Shown one piece after another: positions 60,712 to 64,000 of a stretch of 64,000 nucleotides of DNA. The translations under genes and the position numbers were made by a program. The notes below the pieces were generated by a model. It was given only the letters and a program-made list of their open reading frames with translations, did not search any database and had not been told where the DNA came from. The stretch is from a candidate division WOR-3 bacterium (GTDB lineage: Bacteria; Hydrothermota; Tepidihabitantia; Tepidihabitantales; Tepidihabitantaceae). The stretch is taken from assembly GCA_024653355.1 (NCBI GenBank), contig JANLFQ010000001.1:620001-684000 (forward strand), in the 5' to 3' direction. How positions within the stretch are numbered: the stretch's first letter is position 1; every line of letters starts with the position of its first letter.

Positions 60712-62838
60712 TTACTTAACCCAGGGCAGGTAAGCAGAAAACTTCAACACCAGACCGAGCACGACAATTGAAACCATCGACTGCAACTTAAGGAGGATGT
60801 TCAATGACGGGCCTGCCGCATCCTTCAATGGGTCACCAACCGTGTCGCCGACAATACCCGCCTTATGCGCATCCGAACCCTTGCCGCCGTAGTTACCCTT
60901 CTCAATAAACTTCTTCGCGTTATCCCACGCACCACCAGTATTTGCCATAAAAACCGCCAGACAGAAACCGCTTGCCAGCCCGCCAATCAGAAATCCCGCA
61001 ACACCTTCCGGGCCCAAAAGAAGCCCGGTTACCACCGGCGCAATTATCGCGGTCAAAGCCGGCGCCACCATCTCCTTCTGTGCCGCCTTCGTGCATATCG
61101 TAACCGCCTTAGCGTAATCCGGTTTCGCCTTACCTTCCATCAGTCCGGCAATCTCCCGAAACTGCCGCCGCACCTCATCAGCAATCTTGGATGCGGTCCT
61201 GCCCACCGCCTTCAACACCATTGAAGATACCCCCATCGGAATCACCGCGCCCGCAAAAAGCCCGGCAATAAGACGCGGATTCAGAAGCGAAAGGTCAAGC
61301 GTTTGCGTGTAACCAAGAAACCGCTGACTGACAATTCTTACCTCATCGCGATACGCCGCAATCAATGCCAGTGCGGTCAATGCCGCTGAGCCAATCGCAA
61401 ACCCCTTACCCGTGGCTGCGGTCGTGTTGCCGAGCGCATCCAGCGCATCGGTCCTTTGCCTTACAATTGGCTCTTGATGGGTCATCTCGGCATTGCCACC
61501 GGCATTGTCAGCAACCGGACCATAGGCATCAGTTGCCAGTGTAATACCGAGAGTTGAAAGCATACCCACCGCTGAAATCCCGATGCCGTAAAGCCCGAGC
61601 CCGGGATTGCCACCGCCCGCAAGATAGTAACTCAAAATAATCGCCACAACCACAACCAGGACAATGGGCAGCGTTGACCTCATTCCTACGGAAAGCCCTT
61701 CAATCACCACCGTTGCCGCTGAAGTCCTTGCCTCAGCCGCAATCGTCCGGGTTGGCGCATAAGAGTCCGAAGTGAAAAACTCGGTAAAGAAACCAATCAA
61801 AACCCCGGCAACAAGTCCGGAGAGAATCGAAAAGTAAACTGTCCAGTACTGCGGCAGAAGCCATTTTGTGACTAAAAACCCGACCACGGCGGCAAGAATT
61901 GCTGCCCCGTAAATTCCCCGACGCAGTGCGGCAAGAAGCACACTCTGTTCTGCCTTCTCGCCGGCACGCACCAGAAAACTACCAATGATTGAGGAAACAA
62001 TCCCAACGCCAGCGAGCACCATCGGCAACAACACCCCGGCGATTTCAAAACCGGTACCGCTGAACGCCACCACGGAAAGCGCCAACGAAGCGATGATTGA
62101 GTCAACATAAGACTCGTACAAATCAGCACCCATCCCGGCGATATCGCCCACATTGTCGCCCACATTATCGGCAATCACCGCCGGATTGCGCGGGTCATCT
62201 TCTGGAATCCCGGCCTCAACCTTGCCAACAAGGTCCGCGCCAACATCTGCTGCCTTGGTAAAAATACCACCGCCCACCCGCGCAAAGAGTGCCTGAGAAC
62301 TCGCGCCAATCCCGAAAGCGAGCATCGTCGAGGTAATCAACTCTAACTTGTGCGCCAGCGGCTCATGGGCATAGACCGCATTCAGAATCAGATACCAGAT
62401 GGAAATGTCAATTAAACCCAGACCAACAACCACCAAACCCATCACCATCCCGGAAGAAAACGCCACCCGCAAACCGGAGTTCAAACTTTGCTTTGCCGCC
62501 CAGGTCGTACGCGCACTGCAACGCACCCCAATTGACATTCCGATGAATCCGGCAAGCCCGGAAAAGAACCCGCCGGTCAGAAACGCAAAGGGCACAAACG
62601 GCGACTGCAACTTAAAGAGCGCCAGAATACCCAGCAGGACAAACACCACCGCAAAGAAAAGGCTGACACCCTTGTACTGCTGCTTCAAATAGGCGGTCGC
62701 TCCCTCTTTAACCGCCCGTGCAACCTCTTTCATCGGCTCAGTGCCTTCACTCTTGCGCAGACTGCTTATCGCAAGATACAGCGCAAACCCAAGCGCTAAC
62801 AATGCGCTTGTCGGCGCAATCCAGAATGTTGGTGCCAT
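60712..62838 (-). CDS. hppA: Membrane-bound K+-dependent pyrophosphatase (H+ or Na+ pump)
   Basis: 708 residues with about sixteen hydrophobic segments. Hydrolyses pyrophosphate and pumps ions. The substrate site is DVGADLVGKVEAGIPEDDPRNPAVIADNVGDNVGD, with a second acidic cluster (DNAGGNAEM) and DTVGDPLKDAAGPS near the end. NTTAATGKG has Ala at the position that is Lys in K+-independent enzymes, so K+ dependence is expected. Whether H+ or Na+ is pumped cannot be decided by eye. AAGGAG lies 11 nt before the ATG. Together with Rnf it suggests an energy-limited anaerobic life. Confidence 0.97.
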   Translation of the reverse strand: MAPTFWIAPTSALLALGFALYLAISSLRKSEGTEPMKEVARAVKEGATAYLKQQYKGVSLFFAVVFVLLGILALFKLQSPFVPFAFLTGGFFSGLAGFIGMSIGVRCSARTTWAAKQSLNSGLRVAFSSGMVMGLVVVGLGLIDISIWYLILNAVYAHEPLAHKLELITSTMLAFGIGASSQALFARVGGGIFTKAADVGADLVGKVEAGIPEDDPRNPAVIADNVGDNVGDIAGMGADLYESYVDSIIASLALSVVAFSGTGFEIAGVLLPMVLAGVGIVSSIIGSFLVRAGEKAEQSVLLAALRRGIYGAAILAAVVGFLVTKWLLPQYWTVYFSILSGLVAGVLIGFFTEFFTSDSYAPTRTIAAEARTSAATVVIEGLSVGMRSTLPIVLVVVVAIILSYYLAGGGNPGLGLYGIGISAVGMLSTLGITLATDAYGPVADNAGGNAEMTHQEPIVRQRTDALDALGNTTAATGKGFAIGSAALTALALIAAYRDEVRIVSQRFLGYTQTLDLSLLNPRLIAGLFAGAVIPMGVSSMVLKAVGRTASKIADEVRRQFREIAGLMEGKAKPDYAKAVTICTKAAQKEMVAPALTAIIAPVVTGLLLGPEGVAGFLIGGLASGFCLAVFMANTGGAWDNAKKFIEKGNYGGKGSDAHKAGIVGDTVGDPLKDAAGPSLNILLKLQSMVSIVVLGLVLKFSAYLPWVK

Positions 62839-62904
62839 AAAAATAACACTCCTTTCTTTTAATTTACCATCAGATTATTGCTTTTTCCCGCTAAAAAGAG
62901 ATTC

Positions 62905-62932
62905 AATATAATACAATCCCCTTTAATGTCAA
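62905..62932 (-). promoter_or_regulatory. Promoter of hppA
   Basis: On the minus strand, TTGACA at 62932-62927, 16-bp spacer, TATATT at 62910-62905. About 60 nt of leader follow. It is divergent from the promoter at 62968. Confidence 0.65.
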
Positions 62933-62967
62933 GAAATAGACTGGCTGAGTTGTTACCGCTGTTAAAA

Positions 62968-62995
62968 TTGACAAATCGGCCTTAAATGTTAACCT
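62968..62995 (+). promoter_or_regulatory. Promoter of the secreted-protein gene
   Basis: TTGACA at 62968-62973, 16-bp spacer, TAACCT at 62990-62995, then about 26 nt to the ATG with AAGGAGG in between. This gene is leadered. Confidence 0.5.
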
Positions 62996-63021
62996 GAATC
63001 AACAATAAAAAAGGAGGCTTA

Positions 63022-64000
63022 ATGAAAAAAGTACTGCTATTCCTGACTTTACTATTGATTGCAACCCCGGACCTGATACCGGCGCACAACATTACGATTG
63101 ACAGCCACGAAATCCCGCTCGTCATCGACACCTATGGAAGATACCGGCAGAACCAGTCCCTTTTTTACTGGACACCATTTGACTCCACCCGGCAGGTTTG
63201 GGACCTGACACGCTACCCTGGACAACTGCGTGCCAAACTCGGCTTACGCGACTACACCGAAGGCAGATATCCGGCACCGGACACAATGGAAAACGACCCA
63301 CCAGACCCGGATGTGTGTGAGTTCGACACCCTCGGAAACAACGCCGAATCCGAAGTGTACCTCTACTTAGACGAGTTCGGGCTCTATGCCGACGGCATTG
63401 ACTTCTCGCAGGGTGGTTTTCGTTTCCTCGGCAACTATCGGCCCGATGCCGTACTTTACAGCCTGCCGCTGTACTACGGTTCCAGCTGGATTTCCGCCTG
63501 GTCCTGGCAGTACGAAATCATTCCCGGCATACCCTATCAGGCAACAGAACAGCACCAGAAACGGATTGTTGCCAAAGGTAAGGTCAAAGTGCCAATGTCC
63601 GGTGAGTACTTCTGGCCCTGCCTCGTAATCAAAGATTATATGGTTTACTCCGACAATATGGGCACCAACGACCGGCGCTGGATTTACGAATGGGTTGTGC
63701 CCGGACACTTCTGCGGTGGCAACGGTGTTGCTGCGGCACTGAGCCAGAACGGTGCCGCACCGGACTTCGTCACCGTTGAAACCTTTATGCAACTGGACAC
63801 CCTTGTCATCCCGGACTGGGACCTCTATCCCCCGCGCTTCGGCGCCACCACAATCTGGACCGACACATCCTTTACCGGTCCATTTACTGTCTCGTCAGTA
63901 ATTACCGACAACAATGCGGTTGGTGCCGAGTCCCTTTTCTACCGCATCAACCTGAATCCAACCTGGACCGGCGTACCTGCCGACTCCCAGCGCGGCAGCA
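63022..64000 (+). CDS. Secreted protein of unknown function (C-terminus beyond window)
   Basis: At least 326 codons, open to the window end. The start is ATG 63022 with AAGGAGG 5 nt upstream. A signal peptide (MKKVLLFLTLLLIATPDLIPA) is clear. The mature part is rich in Trp, Tyr, Asp and Pro with beta-strand character (for example SLPLYYGSSWISAWSWQYE). I do not recognise a family. Given the other secreted propellers and the T9SS cargo here, a surface or extracellular protein with further domains downstream is likely. Confidence 0.75.
   Translation, partial: MKKVLLFLTLLLIATPDLIPAHNITIDSHEIPLVIDTYGRYRQNQSLFYWTPFDSTRQVWDLTRYPGQLRAKLGLRDYTEGRYPAPDTMENDPPDPDVCEFDTLGNNAESEVYLYLDEFGLYADGIDFSQGGFRFLGNYRPDAVLYSLPLYYGSSWISAWSWQYEIIPGIPYQATEQHQKRIVAKGKVKVPMSGEYFWPCLVIKDYMVYSDNMGTNDRRWIYEWVVPGHFCGGNGVAAALSQNGAAPDFVTVETFMQLDTLVIPDWDLYPPRFGATTIWTDTSFTGPFTVSSVITDNNAVGAESLFYRINLNPTWTGVPADSQRGS

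Noticed and set aside
1-64000. CRISPR arrays, insertion sequences, integrases, att sites or prophage genes
   Set aside because: Looked for regular direct repeats, transposase or integrase motifs and tRNA-flanking repeats; none seen. The tRNA 3' ends are not duplicated nearby.

Overview
The window is about 64 kb of a compact, gene-dense bacterial chromosome of roughly even base composition. It suggests an uncultivated diderm bacterium. Support for an outer membrane comes from an Omp85 protein, a DUF1302-like barrel, a PorV/PorQ-like barrel, LapA/LapB-like proteins and several lipoproteins. A C-terminal sorting domain of the type IX secretion kind on one very large protein, together with many secreted beta-propellers, points to the FCB side of the tree. 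The overall gene style resembles candidate division WOR-3, but I cannot place it without a 16S or marker-gene search. No insertion sequence, prophage, CRISPR array or integrase was seen.

Layout. 1-2848: end of an rnfCDGEAB operon (ion-pumping ferredoxin:NAD oxidoreductase). 2930-11085: MFS transporter, a folK-dNK-panB-panC operon on the minus strand, a cold-shock gene, NAD(P)HX repair (nnrE/nnrD fusion), a propeller protein and a HAD hydrolase. 11088-15520: gyrA, an ICMT-like methyltransferase and a 5'-nucleotidase-like lipoprotein. 16170-21159: tRNA-Gln, then a MarR-linked export operon (MMPL transporter, LolA-like protein, outer-membrane barrel). 21220-27499: glyA-eno-ftsB-like and a trmI-BtuFCD-like operon. 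27540-35796: secreted propeller, PorV/PorQ-like barrel, polyprenol kinase, SurA/PrsA-like PPIase, transglutaminase lipoprotein, tRNA-Leu, EEP nuclease lipoprotein. 35910-43872: nusA-infB-DUF503, then uppP, omp85, HNH, TPR lipoprotein and tRNA-Ala on the minus strand. 44089-48832: a candidate structured RNA, a pyruvate-kinase-C-terminal-like protein, a HIT protein and a 1041-residue T9SS-type cargo. 49197-54627: miaB-lapA-lapB-mutS. 54867-60661: a candidate RNA leader, GNAT, SLBB protein, receiver-PAS-kinase, receiver and a GspE/PilB ATPase. 60712-64000: K+-dependent membrane pyrophosphatase and a truncated secreted protein.

The main unexpected pattern is in the promoters. I find about twenty TTGAC[ATC]-type promoters by eye. 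Seventeen have a spacer of exactly 16 bp. In about ten of them the -10 box lies only 5-7 nt before an ATG or GTG, so the mRNA should be leaderless. This architecture corrects two starts that simple ORF extension gets wrong (gyrA at 13505, miaB at 49232). In front of nusA and glyA the same geometry predicts short leaderless upstream ORFs that carry the downstream gene's Shine-Dalgarno. Other genes (csp, panB, the T9SS cargo, the PPIase) use ordinary leaders with AGGAGG-like sites, so two initiation modes coexist.

Other points of interest are two candidate structured RNAs (44089-44219 and 54867-54936), a pair of identical palindromes over the MMPL promoter that look like the MarR operator, a tandem 10-bp palindrome upstream of miaB, a polyprenol-kinase gene without a usable start codon, and a HIT protein lacking the third motif histidine. 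All coordinates, pairings and motif calls were made by reading the sequence; no database search or folding program was run.
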